The notes: generated by a model from the sequence alone, not told the origin. Shown: positions 43,841-52,435, counted from the stretch's first letter. The stretch: 59,256 bases of DNA from Sulfuricurvum sp. (GCF_028688295.1 NZ_JAQTYM010000009.1:1-59256); one strand, 5' to 3'. Numbers and translations are program-made.

Positions 43841-44707
43841 TTAATATCCTGTAAGGTTATAAAAGACACGGTAGCGAATGAGTGTTTTTTGTTCAGGTCG
43901 GGGGTATTTGGCGTAGGAGAGTTCGATAACCTCTTTGGTTGTATCATCCAATATAGAGAGCTGTGAGTTTTTTAGAAAACGGATATCAGAGATACTGCCA
44001 TCTGGATGGAGATAAAATTCAATCATATTGGTATCTTGAGTACGAATACTATCGGGAATACGTGATCGGCCGTATCGATCGAGTACCCCTTGGGTAATAC
44101 GGCGCATCACTTCTTGGTTGTCAAGAATGTATTTTTGTTCTCCTGCTGAGAGCTCATTAAATTTATCCCCATAAAGACGTTGGATACTGTCGGCGATTTT
44201 GGTAGAACTTCGGACCGGTCTCTCTTGTGCTGAGGGGTCAGCTTTTGAGAGGCTTTCATGGAGATTGAATGCTTTTTGAGGAACAGGTTTACGCTCAATT
44301 TCGGCAACCGTTTTGGCGATGTGACGTTCGAACGCTTTTTTAGGCTCATTTACCGGTTCATTTTTGACGCGCTCAGGGGGCGTTATACTACGCGGGGGTT
44401 CTGGAGTGGTCACTTTTTGAAGAGGTTTTTGAACGGGCTCCGATGGCTTGATAAGCTGTTCTCCCTGAGGAATCGGACGTTTGGTGTTGGGGCGTGGAAT
44501 CTCATTTTTGATGATCGCTTCAGGTTTCGGTGTAGGGCGTTCTTTGATGGAGAGGCGAAAGCGCTCTTCTGTCGGTTTTGATGGATTTTTTTCAGGCGGG
44601 ATGATCGGTTTTAGCTGATTTAGGAGCACAAGCAATAGTGCTATGATGAGATGCACTAAGAGGGCGATTAACAATGCATAGATGGAAAAAGATTGGATTC
44701 GCTTCAT
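43841..44707 (-). CDS. TonB-like periplasmic-spanning protein, copy 2
   Basis: The 288-residue protein has a membrane helix (8-28), a long Pro/Lys/Glu-rich linker (35-150) and a TonB C-terminal domain (about 190-288: IEFYLHPDGSISDIRFLKNS, then YAKYPRPEQKTLIRYRVF). It is the longer member of a tandem pair with the gene at 43123; the linker is the main difference. Linker length determines reach across the periplasm in TonB proteins. No ExbBD genes accompany it. The gene is first of the pair and is separated by 61 bases from the second. Confidence 0.75.
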   Translation of the reverse strand: MKRIQSFSIYALLIALLVHLIIALLLVLLNQLKPIIPPEKNPSKPTEERFRLSIKERPTPKPEAIIKNEIPRPNTKRPIPQGEQLIKPSEPVQKPLQKVTTPEPPRSITPPERVKNEPVNEPKKAFERHIAKTVAEIERKPVPQKAFNLHESLSKADPSAQERPVRSSTKIADSIQRLYGDKFNELSAGEQKYILDNQEVMRRITQGVLDRYGRSRIPDSIRTQDTNMIEFYLHPDGSISDIRFLKNSQLSILDDTTKEVIELSYAKYPRPEQKTLIRYRVFYNLTGY

Positions 44708-44898
44708 AGTCTCAAAAAATATAGTTTAGTTTATTGTGTTAACTGACCTTTAAACGGATGTATTCGTTTTAGTGCGTAACATCATGTATTTGTGGGAATT
44801 GTACCTTGTATTTACTAATGATAGAATTTTGTTAAAAAAACTACGCTAAGATACCTTCCTTTGATAGTTATAAATTTTAGAAACGAAGGCAGAGAATA

Positions 44899-45159
44899 AT
44901 GCATCGAATTGTTTATATTTTAATTTTCGCGGTTATTTTGTTGATTTTTAAAGCCTTTTTTTTAGATGATTATCTGAAAAAACAAGACCTAGAAAATAAC
45001 GTGACAGTATCACAAGAAGTCCAAGAACCGGTTAGCGTCGAACCCGTACCGGCAGCTCCCGTTCCGGTTAAAAAAGTTCAGCCTACATCTAAAAATGAAG
45101 GGATGCCTATCGATCAGTTAGGGGATAGCATCGCTGATAAATTAGATAGTAAACTCTAA
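44899..45159 (+). CDS. Small membrane-anchored hypothetical protein
   Basis: The 86-residue product has an N-terminal hydrophobic segment (IVYILIFAVILLIFKAFFL, 4-22) and a periplasmic Pro/Val/Glu-rich stretch (35-65), ending DQLGDSIADKLDSKL. No domain is recognised. A TATAAA-like box and an AGAG site precede it. It lies alone between the divergent TonB-like pair and the convergent EamA gene. Confidence 0.7.
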   Translation: MHRIVYILIFAVILLIFKAFFLDDYLKKQDLENNVTVSQEVQEPVSVEPVPAAPVPVKKVQPTSKNEGMPIDQLGDSIADKLDSKL

Positions 45160-45161
45160 TA

Positions 45162-46043
45162 TTATTTTTTTAGTGAGAGTAAAATCCCGCTAATAACGAT
45201 TAAAATCCCCCCTGTTATAACGATTGGTGTAGGGAAGAGATCACCCAAAAGTATTCCAAAAAGTGTAGCAAAGAGTACTACGGAATAACTCAGGGTGCTC
45301 ACAATGCCCGCTTTAGCGTAGAAATAGGCTCTCGTCATGTAGATTTGACCGAAAGCGGCGGCTACTCCCATCAAAATAATCCACAACCACGCAATCCCCT
45401 GAGGAATAACGAACGAGTTTAGGGCGAAAGCAAAAAAATCAGAATGAACGTAGTTGGCTATAAACATTAAAAGAGCAGGGATAATAACGCCGGAGAGCAT
45501 GAAGGAGAGGACTACGGTTCGCTCATCGTAATGGGCTTTGAGACTTCGTACGCTTGTATACGCCAGCGCCGATAAAAAACCGGTCAGAAGCCCCATAATA
45601 TGAAGGTATCCAAATTCCATTTTGCTTAGGAGTATCACTCCTAAAAATCCTATGGCAATGGCTAAAAGAGCATGGGATTGGAGTTTTTCTTTTAAGAGAA
45701 AAAAAGCGAGTAAAGCGGTAAAAATCGGTTCTGTTTTCGCATAAACAATGGCATTAGATAAAGTCGTAGCACTGATGGTATAAAAAAATGCGAGGAGGGC
45801 AACGGTACCGATAACGCCGCGAAAAATAAGGGTAAACGGCTTTCCACCGACATTTTTCATCGGTTTGCGCAGAAGGAAAAACGCGATAACGATCAATCCG
45901 ATGGTATTGCGCCAAAATGTCACTTCAACAGAGCCTAGTGAAGCAGAGAGAAGTTTGGCAAATACCATCGTTAATGAAAATAAAAAAGAGGCTGCGAGCA
46001 TATAAATGATGCCAAGTCGGGTATTATCGAGGTGCGAAATCAT
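45162..46043 (-). CDS. EamA (DMT) family transporter
   Basis: The 293-residue protein has ten hydrophobic segments in two EamA repeats (for example IIYMLAASFLFSLTMVFAKL near the start and LWIILMGVAAAFGQIYMTRAYFYAKAG in the second half). The family exports small metabolites and amino acids; the substrate is unknown. It converges with the small gene ending at 45159 and diverges from the second DedA gene. Confidence 0.88.
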   Translation of the reverse strand: MISHLDNTRLGIIYMLAASFLFSLTMVFAKLLSASLGSVEVTFWRNTIGLIVIAFFLLRKPMKNVGGKPFTLIFRGVIGTVALLAFFYTISATTLSNAIVYAKTEPIFTALLAFFLLKEKLQSHALLAIAIGFLGVILLSKMEFGYLHIMGLLTGFLSALAYTSVRSLKAHYDERTVVLSFMLSGVIIPALLMFIANYVHSDFFAFALNSFVIPQGIAWLWIILMGVAAAFGQIYMTRAYFYAKAGIVSTLSYSVVLFATLFGILLGDLFPTPIVITGGILIVISGILLSLKK

Positions 46044-46135
46044 GGTGCGATTGTAACATGATATTGACGGTTATAGGGAGTAGTTTTAGTCAATAGAGTG
46101 TAGTATTTGCAAAATATTTTTAAAAGTGAAAAATA

Positions 46136-46744
46136 ATGGGTGAAATTATTAATTGGATTGTTGAAACGGTTGGTGCTTTAGGGTATCTAGGGATTTTTGT
46201 GATGATGTTTTTAGAGAGCAGTTTTTTCCCTTTTCCAAGCGAAGTGGTGATGATTCCAGCCGGATATTTGGCATCCAAGGGAGAAATGAATCTTTATGGT
46301 GCTATTTTGGCCGGTATCGCGGGGAGTTTGAGCGGCGCTTTGTTTAACTATTATTTGGCTTTGAAACTGGGGCGTGAGTTTATCGTGAAGTACGGTAAAT
46401 ATGTATTGTTTAAAGAAGAGAGTCTTCAAAAAATGGATGATTTTTTCGCTAAACACGGTCATATCTCTACCTTTAGCGGCCGTTTGATTCCTGCCGTTCG
46501 CCAATACATTTCACTTCCTGCCGGATTGGCAAGAATGAACATTATCGCATTTAGTATTTACACCAGTCTCGGTGCAGGGATTTGGGTGATTATTTTGGCG
46601 TTATTGGGATATATGCTTGGAGGAAATCAGGCACTTTTAAAAGAATATCTTCATATAATGATTGTTGCTCTTGTCGTGGGGGTTATCTTAATGATTGCGA
46701 TCTATGTTCGACTCAAAGTCAAAAAAGAGATTATCGAAGAGTGA
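46136..46744 (+). CDS. DedA family membrane protein, second copy
   Basis: The 202-residue membrane protein carries the DedA signature [20 protein letters not shown] (near residues 26-45), [17 protein letters not shown] and the amphipathic segment [22 protein letters not shown]. It belongs to the lipid scramblase/flippase family. It is closer to the SNARE-associated (YqjA/DedA) form than the shorter relative at 35032. It stands alone and converges with the TerB-DnaJ gene. Confidence 0.9.
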   Translation: MGEIINWIVETVGALGYLGIFVMMFLESSFFPFPSEVVMIPAGYLASKGEMNLYGAILAGIAGSLSGALFNYYLALKLGREFIVKYGKYVLFKEESLQKMDDFFAKHGHISTFSGRLIPAVRQYISLPAGLARMNIIAFSIYTSLGAGIWVIILALLGYMLGGNQALLKEYLHIMIVALVVGVILMIAIYVRLKVKKEIIEE

Positions 46745-46766
46745 AATTCTTTCGATATCTTTTTGA

Positions 46767-47525
46767 TCATATACCTCGTGATTTTTTAATCATCTCATAG
46801 GCGGCATTAATCTCTTGCACCTTTTCAGTTGCTTCTTTGAGATACTCATCCGAAGCGCCTTGTGATTTGATAATGTCGGGATGGTACTCACGTACGAGTG
46901 CGCGATACGCTTTTTTTACTTCATCGTTCGTTGCTTCGGCGGTGATTCCTAAGAGGGTATAGGCTTGATCGATCGAGCTCTCTTTGATACTGTTTCGATG
47001 ATAAGCACCAAAACGCTCCATCATTGCTTTTAGATCTTGTTCACTGAACCCTAAATGATAGGCAATTCTATGGAGCATCTCCTCTTCACTTTGGCTTAGC
47101 GTTCCATCGATGTAAGTGAGATTGACGAGAAATTCGACCATTTTTTGACGTTTATGGGGATCTTTCGAGAGAGCCTTATAGAGTGCTTGAGCTACGAGGT
47201 CTAGATTGTGGGGAGCATTTTTCTCTTCGTCAAAAATCTCTTTGAGGAGCTTTTTGGTTGCCTCAGGATCAGGGAAGAGGGCACTGATATCGGAGAACAT
47301 GTTAGCGACTAACTCCGCTTCGAGTTCATCGACACGTCCATCGGCTTTGGCTACTTTGGCTGAAAGGGCAACAAAGAGACCTAACTCACTGTGCGCAAGA
47401 GTATCTTTGTTGAGTTTGAATCCGGCAAACTGATTGGGGGTATAGGTGTGTTGGTTTTGGGAAAAACTGCGTGAAAGCCAGTAAAAAAGGGCAATAACGA
47501 CGATAAGTATGATCATTTGAGTCAT
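46767..47525 (-). CDS. Membrane-anchored TerB-DnaJ protein (DjlA-like)
   Basis: The 252-residue protein has an N-terminal membrane span (4-18), a TerB-like helical domain (about 45-170, with KVAKADGRVDELE) and a C-terminal J domain (about 190-252) with the HPD motif in REYHPDI. DjlA-type co-chaperones stimulate DnaK at the inner membrane, and the layout matches. It lies 65 bases downstream of the transglutaminase-like gene, in the same direction. Confidence 0.85.
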   Translation of the reverse strand: MTQMIILIVVIALFYWLSRSFSQNQHTYTPNQFAGFKLNKDTLAHSELGLFVALSAKVAKADGRVDELEAELVANMFSDISALFPDPEATKKLLKEIFDEEKNAPHNLDLVAQALYKALSKDPHKRQKMVEFLVNLTYIDGTLSQSEEEMLHRIAYHLGFSEQDLKAMMERFGAYHRNSIKESSIDQAYTLLGITAEATNDEVKKAYRALVREYHPDIIKSQGASDEYLKEATEKVQEINAAYEMIKKSRGI

Positions 47526-47589
47526 GAAAAATCCTGAGATAAAAAATTGAATGAAAGTGTAGCTTTAAATGGATAATAAAAAAGATTTT

Positions 47590-48354
47590 TTATCCAAAGC
47601 TGAAAGAGACAGTTTCATGATCAACGGCTTCATCTTTTTTGATATCGTATATCCCCTCAAAGCTGTGGGGAAATTGGCCGTTGAATTCTCCAATTTTTGA
47701 ATTTTTGGCGGTTGTTTCAGCATAGTAAAACTTTTTTCCCTCGATCTGCAAGCTCGCAGGAAGAAAAGGGAGATTATCGCCATCTTCTGTATGGACAACG
47801 ACAAAGACGTGACGCGGTACATACACGAACCGATAGTCAAATCCACGTTCATTCAAAAGTGAAGCAAAAAGGTTTGATTTATCATCGCAATCTCCCCAAT
47901 TGGTTTCGATTACTTTTTTTGCATTACGACTGGTGTGGTCAGTTCGGTAGGGGATGTGTGTAACGTAATCAAAAAGCGATTGGAGTTCACATCCCTTGTC
48001 TCCGGCACATGCGGAGGTGAGTTGTGTTGCAAGGGCGGTAAGTTCACCTTGGTGCGCAAGATTTGTTTTTATTACCATCCCCTCCAACTCAATAACGCCG
48101 GGATCATAGATGCTGATCATTTGTGGAGAATGTGAGGGAGTAAAGGAGCGTAAATCGCGTGTCTCTATTTTCGTGACGAAGATCCCTGCATAGGTAAAAA
48201 CTCCGATAAGAATAGTGATGGTAATGAAACTCATAAATCCTGCTTTGGATTTTTGGAGGGGGCGTTTATGGGGATTGTGGAGTGATTTTAGGATTTCACG
48301 ATAAATCAAGATACCAAAAAGAGCAACGAGAAGGATTTTTATCCAGAGATCCAT
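47590..48354 (-). CDS. Transglutaminase-like membrane protein
   Basis: The 254-residue protein has two N-terminal hydrophobic spans (4-20 and 42-62) and a transglutaminase-like core with the catalytic Cys in WGDCDDKSNLFASLL (near 154) and His in PRHVFVVVHTEDG. It probably acts in the periplasm as a protease or amidase of that superfamily; the substrate is unknown. It does not resemble the LapG-type protein at 1637. It overlaps the end of the GIY-YIG gene by 16 bases, so the two are coupled. Confidence 0.78.
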   Translation of the reverse strand: MDLWIKILLVALFGILIYREILKSLHNPHKRPLQKSKAGFMSFITITILIGVFTYAGIFVTKIETRDLRSFTPSHSPQMISIYDPGVIELEGMVIKTNLAHQGELTALATQLTSACAGDKGCELQSLFDYVTHIPYRTDHTSRNAKKVIETNWGDCDDKSNLFASLLNERGFDYRFVYVPRHVFVVVHTEDGDNLPFLPASLQIEGKKFYYAETTAKNSKIGEFNGQFPHSFEGIYDIKKDEAVDHETVSFSFG

Positions 48355-48590
48355 AATGCCTCTTTTTGATCTCTTTTCATCTGTTTGATAAAGATTTCAC
48401 GTTTCAGCGCACTGCTTTTATCGATATGGCTTTCATGATACATAAGCTCTACCGGACGGCGGTATCGGGTGTATTTTGCTCCCCGCATAGAGGTGTTATG
48501 CTCATTTAGCCGTTTCTCGATATCGGTAGTAATACCGGTATAAAATGTGTTGTCATTGCATCTGAGGATATAAACGCTGTAGCTCTTCAT
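48339..48590 (-). CDS. GIY-YIG domain protein (UPF0213/YhbQ-like)
   Basis: The 83-residue product is a complete small GIY-YIG domain: YSVYILRCNDNTFYTGITTDIEKRLNEHN with the catalytic Arg, and a late LKREIFIKQMKR segment. Members of this small group have nuclease-like folds; the cell role is unsettled. It starts with ATG 48590 and diverges from nifE. Confidence 0.88.
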   Translation of the reverse strand: MKSYSVYILRCNDNTFYTGITTDIEKRLNEHNTSMRGAKYTRYRRPVELMYHESHIDKSSALKREIFIKQMKRDQKEALWISG

Positions 48591-48667
48591 GATGAGAGTA
48601 TAACAAAAGAGAGGTGAAGATGCATAAAAATTGCATATTAAGCAATACTATACTCTAAGGAGTCACC

Positions 48668-50026
48668 ATGGTCAGCCGCGCAAAAATCAAAGAGCTTATG
48701 AATGAGAGTGCCTGTTCACACTCTAAAGATAAAAAACCTGGAGAAGGGTGTGATAAGCCTAAACCCGGACTGGCCGCAGGGGGATGTGCGTTTGACGGTG
48801 CTCAAATCTCTCTCTTCCCGTATGCAGATGCAGTACATCTTGTGCACGGTCCTCAAACCTGTCTGGGCGCATCGTGGGAGACACGTGAGACAAAAACGTC
48901 GTACACGGGTGTGGATCATACACAAATGGGATTTACGACGGGGATTACGACCAATGATGTCATCTTTGGGGGGGATAAACGTCTGGGGGATTCGATCGAT
49001 TATGTAATGGAACATTACAAACCCGAAGCGATTTTTGTCTATTCGACTTGTGTCACGGCTCTTGTAGGCGATGATATTGATATGACTTGTAAATTGGGAG
49101 CTGAAAAATATGGTGTCCCCGTCGTTCCCGTTCATGCCGCCGGATTTGTGGGGAGCAAAAATCTTGGTTCACGTCTCGCCGGTGAGGCGGTATTGGAACA
49201 TCTGATTGGTACCAAAGAGCCGGAATTTACGACACCGTATGATATCAATCTTATCGGCGATTATAATGTTACGGGAGACATGTGGCAATATCTTCCGTTG
49301 TTTGAAAAGATTGGTATCCGCGTTCTGAGTTCAATGAGCGGAGATGGGCGAGTGGGGGATATCCGCTGTGCCCACCGTGCGAAACTCAATGTTATCGTTT
49401 GTGCCAAATCACTGATAACGCTGACACGAAAAATGCAAGAGCAGTATGGGATTCCGTGGATTTCGGTCTCATTTTACGGTAAACGCGATACGACATTTGC
49501 GATTCGTGAGATCGTAAATGCTTTAGGTGATCAGGAGTTGATAGCACGAGCCGAAGAGGTGATTGCTCAAGCTGAAGCTGAACTCGAGAGTGCTCTTATC
49601 CCTTATAGGGAACTGTTTGCTGGGAAAAAAGCGGTTCTAAATACCGGAGGGAATAAAGCGTGGTCGATTGCTTCAGGTTTGCAGGATTTGGGTATTGAAG
49701 TCGTTGCAACGAGCGTGGCAAAATCGACACAGGATGATATCGATAAAGCACGTGAGTATTTGGGTGAAAATGGGGTACTGATGACGAAACCTGCTTCTGA
49801 ACAGGGGAAAATTATCGACTCTACGGGGGCGAATATTCTTCTCGCCGGTGGACGAAGTCTCTACACGGCTATCAAGAAGAAAATCTCTTTTATTGATGTT
49901 AATCAAGAAAAGAAAACCAGTTACGGCGGATATAACGGATTGTTGAATTTGGCAGAAGACTTAAAATATGCGTTTCGTAATCCGGTCTTTGCCAATGTAG
50001 GCAAACCGGCACCGTGGGAGTTGTAA
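48668..50026 (+). CDS. nifE: Nitrogenase iron-molybdenum cofactor biosynthesis protein NifE (solitary)
   Basis: The 452-residue protein resembles NifE: GGCAFDGAQISLFP (about 37-50), VHGPQTCLGASWETR with the P-cluster-type Cys and YSTCVTALVGDDI with the third Cys, then the second oxidoreductase domain (residues 195-450). NifE pairs with NifN as a scaffold for FeMo-cofactor assembly. Here neither nifN nor any other nif gene is visible within about 9 kb downstream or anywhere upstream in the window. An AAGGAG site lies about 6 bases before ATG 48668. No sigma-54 (-24/-12) promoter is obvious. It could alternatively be a NifE-like variant with another role, but all three domain-1 Cys are kept. 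Confidence 0.85.
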   Translation: MVSRAKIKELMNESACSHSKDKKPGEGCDKPKPGLAAGGCAFDGAQISLFPYADAVHLVHGPQTCLGASWETRETKTSYTGVDHTQMGFTTGITTNDVIFGGDKRLGDSIDYVMEHYKPEAIFVYSTCVTALVGDDIDMTCKLGAEKYGVPVVPVHAAGFVGSKNLGSRLAGEAVLEHLIGTKEPEFTTPYDINLIGDYNVTGDMWQYLPLFEKIGIRVLSSMSGDGRVGDIRCAHRAKLNVIVCAKSLITLTRKMQEQYGIPWISVSFYGKRDTTFAIREIVNALGDQELIARAEEVIAQAEAELESALIPYRELFAGKKAVLNTGGNKAWSIASGLQDLGIEVVATSVAKSTQDDIDKAREYLGENGVLMTKPASEQGKIIDSTGANILLAGGRSLYTAIKKKISFIDVNQEKKTSYGGYNGLLNLAEDLKYAFRNPVFANVGKPAPWEL

Positions 50027-50067
50027 ATAAACTTTTGGATTAATGTGCGCGATACATCTTTAGGTTT

Positions 50068-50102
50068 AGCCTCTTTTGTTACAATCGCATTAAAAAGAGG
50101 CT
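50068..50102 (+). promoter_or_regulatory. Hairpin over the Sel1-gene ribosome binding site, with an internal -10 box
   Basis: AGCCTCTTTT (50068-50077) and AAAAGAGGCT (50093-50102) form a perfect 10-base stem, and the 3' arm contains the AAGAGG ribosome binding site of the gene starting at 50106. The loop contains a TACAAT box (50080-50085). A transcript reading through from nifE would fold the hairpin and hide the ribosome site; one starting from the box would lack the 5' arm. This reading is an inference from the sequence. Confidence 0.5.
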
Positions 50103-50105
50103 GCT

Positions 50106-50573
50106 ATGGAGATTGATGTTTACAATGCAGGGATGAATGCCTACAGTGGCAAACGTTTTGAAGAAGCGTATGAATGGTTTAATAAAAATCCAGAGGACCC
50201 GCGATGTGCTTATGCACTGGGGACGCTTTATTATAACGCTCAGGGTGTTGAGAGAAATTTTACCCACTCGACAGCGTATTATGCCAAAGCCGCTGAAGCA
50301 GGGATTTTACCGGCGCAAGTAAGTGCAGGTTTTGCGTATGCTAATGCGATGGGGGTTCCTGAAGATTTCGATAAAGCAGCATATTATCTTAAGATGGCAG
50401 TTGCACAGGGCGAGCCTGCGGCTAAGATAACGTTAGCTGAAATTTATGCAAAAGGGTTTGCGGGAGGAAGTCGTAAAGAAGCGGCTGAATTGATCCGTGA
50501 AGTTCTCTCCACTACCGGAGGGGAAGAAGCCTATGATGTCTATAGTCGTTATGATTTAGGAAATGTGAAATAA
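50106..50573 (+). CDS. Sel1-repeat protein
   Basis: The 155-residue protein contains Sel1-like repeats: YALGTLYYNAQGVERNFTHS, then a second repeat with VSAGFAYANAMGVPEDFDKA and a third with ITLAEIYAKG. These helical repeats mediate protein contacts. No signal peptide is visible, so it is probably cytoplasmic. The gene follows nifE by 79 bases in the same direction and may be co-transcribed; its start is under the hairpin described at 50068. Function unknown. Confidence 0.8.
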   Translation: MEIDVYNAGMNAYSGKRFEEAYEWFNKNPEDPRCAYALGTLYYNAQGVERNFTHSTAYYAKAAEAGILPAQVSAGFAYANAMGVPEDFDKAAYYLKMAVAQGEPAAKITLAEIYAKGFAGGSRKEAAELIREVLSTTGGEEAYDVYSRYDLGNVK

Positions 50574-50579
50574 AGAAAA

Positions 50580-50599
50580 GGGGTGTTTTAATATACCCC
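50580..50599. terminator. Hairpin between convergent Sel1 and FliO-like genes
   Basis: GGGGTGT (50580-50586) and ATACCCC (50593-50599) form a 7-base stem with one G-T pair around TTTAAT. It sits between the convergent ends and overlaps the FliO-like stop. It could serve as a weak terminator for the plus-strand transcript. Confidence 0.35.
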
Positions 50600-51484
50600 G
50601 GAAGCTTTCTCTTTGTAAGAATCAAACATCTCATCTTGCGCAGCAGGTGCGATTTGGAAAAAGCCATCCAACTCACGATGTTTGGATTGTAAAAGAGTTT
50701 CAAATTCATTTTGGGTAATCGGAATATTATCTTGGAATTTATCGAGTAATAATGTATTGTTCCCTAAAAGAACAAGATAACTCATGGTTCCATAATCGAG
50801 CATCGCAACGGTATGGGATGAATCCAATGTCTTTTGGAAGCGAATATGTATCCCTCCTGCATCAGTAGATCCTTTCATACCCGGTATCGGAGTCGATTTT
50901 GGTTCTGTTGAATTTTTGTTAAAGAGCCACGGTGTTTTCGGTTCATTATGCATCGTTTCAGCACGTTTGGCAATATTTTGTTTTAGCCAAAATAAAATAC
51001 CAATCCCGATCACTAAAATGCCGATGACTACATAATAGCTTTGTTCAAATTCACCGTCAGATTTTGTAGGGAGACCTTGGAGTGCGGTTTCATCGACAGG
51101 TGGTGTTGGTTGAAGTGCTTCAGTAGATACTGGGTGCATAAAACGGAGACGTAGACCGTAGGAATCGGATGTCTTAGACGCTTGCATCGAGACGCCGCTA
51201 CTCACTACCGCTACAATCTCGATGTGTTCTCCTTGGGGTGCAATGGTGAGCTTTCCTAAGTATTTTGAGTTAACATCTTTAATTTTCGGTGATTCGATAA
51301 AGGCCTCTTCTAGCTTAATAACAACGGTGTTACCTTGACGGTTTTGGCGGAGAACACCCTCATAAGGGGTGTCAAAGGTGAGCATGACGTCAACACGGTC
51401 GTTACGGTCATAAACGTTATAGCTTAAAACTTTGGCACCCCATAACAGTGCCGGGAGAAGAAGTAGGGGAAGTAAGTATCTCAT
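50588..51484 (-). CDS. AMIN-domain and FliO-like membrane protein
   Basis: The 298-residue protein has a signal-like start (RYLLPLLLLPALLWGA), an AMIN-like beta domain (about 17-118: VDVMLTFDTPYEG..., TVVIKLEEA), a span at about 150-165 (VVIGILVIGIGILFWL), and a C-terminal cytoplasmic domain (230-295) with VAMLDYGTMSYLVLLGNNTLLLD, similar to the FliO/PgaD-like fold of the flagellar export apparatus. FliO assists assembly of FliP in export. It follows fliN with a 4-base overlap. The N-terminal AMIN domain is unusual for FliO and is typical of Campylobacterota membrane proteins of this gene order. The assignment as FliO is tentative. Confidence 0.6.
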   Translation of the reverse strand: MRYLLPLLLLPALLWGAKVLSYNVYDRNDRVDVMLTFDTPYEGVLRQNRQGNTVVIKLEEAFIESPKIKDVNSKYLGKLTIAPQGEHIEIVAVVSSGVSMQASKTSDSYGLRLRFMHPVSTEALQPTPPVDETALQGLPTKSDGEFEQSYYVVIGILVIGIGILFWLKQNIAKRAETMHNEPKTPWLFNKNSTEPKSTPIPGMKGSTDAGGIHIRFQKTLDSSHTVAMLDYGTMSYLVLLGNNTLLLDKFQDNIPITQNEFETLLQSKHRELDGFFQIAPAAQDEMFDSYKEKASGVY

Positions 51485-51828
51485 AGTCTCTCTTTTGAAA
51501 GGTAGTAAAGTACGGCACTCGAATCGAGTACCTCATTGATCCGTATTGCTAAGTTTTTTTCATATACCATTACTTCGCCTTTCCCGATAATACGACGGTT
51601 TACATAAGATTCGACACTTTCACCGGCGGGTTTTCCCAAATCAATGACGGAGCCTTTTTCGAGTTTTAAAATTTCCCCCAAAGAAAGGCTGGTTTGTCCC
51701 AAGTCAGCAACAAACTCCACTTCCATATCGAGCAATCCCTCATAATCCATCCATGAAAGCTCTTTGAGTGCATCAAAGGGGTGATCTTTTGGAAGTGAAG
51801 AGGGCTGAGGTGTAACGATTTCATTCAT
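51481..51828 (-). CDS. fliN: Flagellar motor switch protein FliN
   Basis: The 115-residue protein has the SpoA fold typical of FliN: DMEVEFVADLGQTSLSLGEILKLEKGSVIDLGKPAGESVESYVNRRIIGKGEVMVYEKNLAIRINEVL. Together with FliM and FliG it forms the switch at the base of the motor, which CheY contacts. It overlaps the FliO-like gene by 4 bases and lies 3 bases after the cheX-like gene, which suggests one transcript for motor and signalling functions. Confidence 0.92.
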   Translation of the reverse strand: MNEIVTPQPSSLPKDHPFDALKELSWMDYEGLLDMEVEFVADLGQTSLSLGEILKLEKGSVIDLGKPAGESVESYVNRRIIGKGEVMVYEKNLAIRINEVLDSSAVLYYLSKERL

Positions 51829-51831
51829 TTT

Positions 51832-52254
51832 TTAGAGCCTTTTTAGCGCAATCATCATTTCGCAATTATCAATACTGAGGTGCTGAACTTCTTGTAACTC
51901 ACCCTTGCTCGTATCATCAGATACGAAAAAAGGGGTCATGATACTGATCGTTGTTTCGTACGACTCTTCTGCTAACACTTTTGCACTTCCTACAATCATG
52001 TTGGTCGTTTCCAAAAGCATATCGATAAGCGTTTGTTCATCACTTTCATCTTCACCTAAAAAAATTTCGCTAATCCGTTGCATCAACGCTTCATCGCATC
52101 CGATATAGACGCGATGCAGGAGAGCATTTTTTTCTTCTACATCAATATAAGCAAGAAGTGTTCTCTTTTTTGGGCTACTCTCAATACGTTCAAACGGCAA
52201 GCGTAGTTGATGTTGACAAAAGTTTTCAGCTGCATGAACAATGATCGCTAGCAT
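51832..52254 (-). CDS. CheX-like phosphatase family protein
   Basis: The 140-residue protein has the CheC/CheX/FliY-like fold signature: the helix with DEQTLIDMLLETTNMIVGSAKVLAEE (about 76-102) holds the paired Glu and Asn (E..N) typical of CheX-type CheY phosphatases. CheX dephosphorylates CheY-P and so sets the switching rate. It is directly upstream of fliN in the same operon, which fits. No transmembrane segment. An exact role in this bacterium is an inference. Confidence 0.7.
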   Translation of the reverse strand: MLAIIVHAAENFCQHQLRLPFERIESSPKKRTLLAYIDVEEKNALLHRVYIGCDEALMQRISEIFLGEDESDEQTLIDMLLETTNMIVGSAKVLAEESYETTISIMTPFFVSDDTSKGELQEVQHLSIDNCEMMIALKRL

Positions 52255-52374
52255 TGCATCCTCACTCTCATTAATTTCACCCTATCCGAAAGAGACGGGT
52301 AGCTTCAGGGTGTTGAGTCACTTTATGAGTTTCGGGTAGTGCCCAAAAAGTGGGTAACAACAGTATGAGAATTG

Positions 52375-52380
52375 ATTATA
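52375..52380 (-). promoter_or_regulatory. -10 box (TATAAT) of the cheX-fliN operon
   Basis: On the minus strand TATAAT lies at 52380-52375, about 120 bases upstream of the cheX-like start at 52254, in the 229-base divergent gap. No strong -35 box is seen. The long leader (52254-52370) contains an imperfect hairpin (CTATCCG/CGGGTAG around 52284-52304). Confidence 0.4.
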
Positions 52381-52429
52381 CCGTAAAATCAAGTGAACGA
52401 AAAGGGGGTTGCTTGAAGCACGAAGAGAG

Positions 52430-52435
52430 TATAAT
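52430..52435 (+). promoter_or_regulatory. -10 box (TATAAT) of the TSUP gene
   Basis: TATAAT at 52430 with TTGCTT as possible -35 at 52409-52414 (15-base spacer) lies 48 bases upstream of the ATG at 52484. It is in the divergent gap opposite the cheX-side box. Confidence 0.5.

Noticed and set aside
48600-48668. Sigma-54 (-24/-12) promoter ahead of nifE
   Set aside because: I looked for GG-N10-GC spacing and found none that fits.
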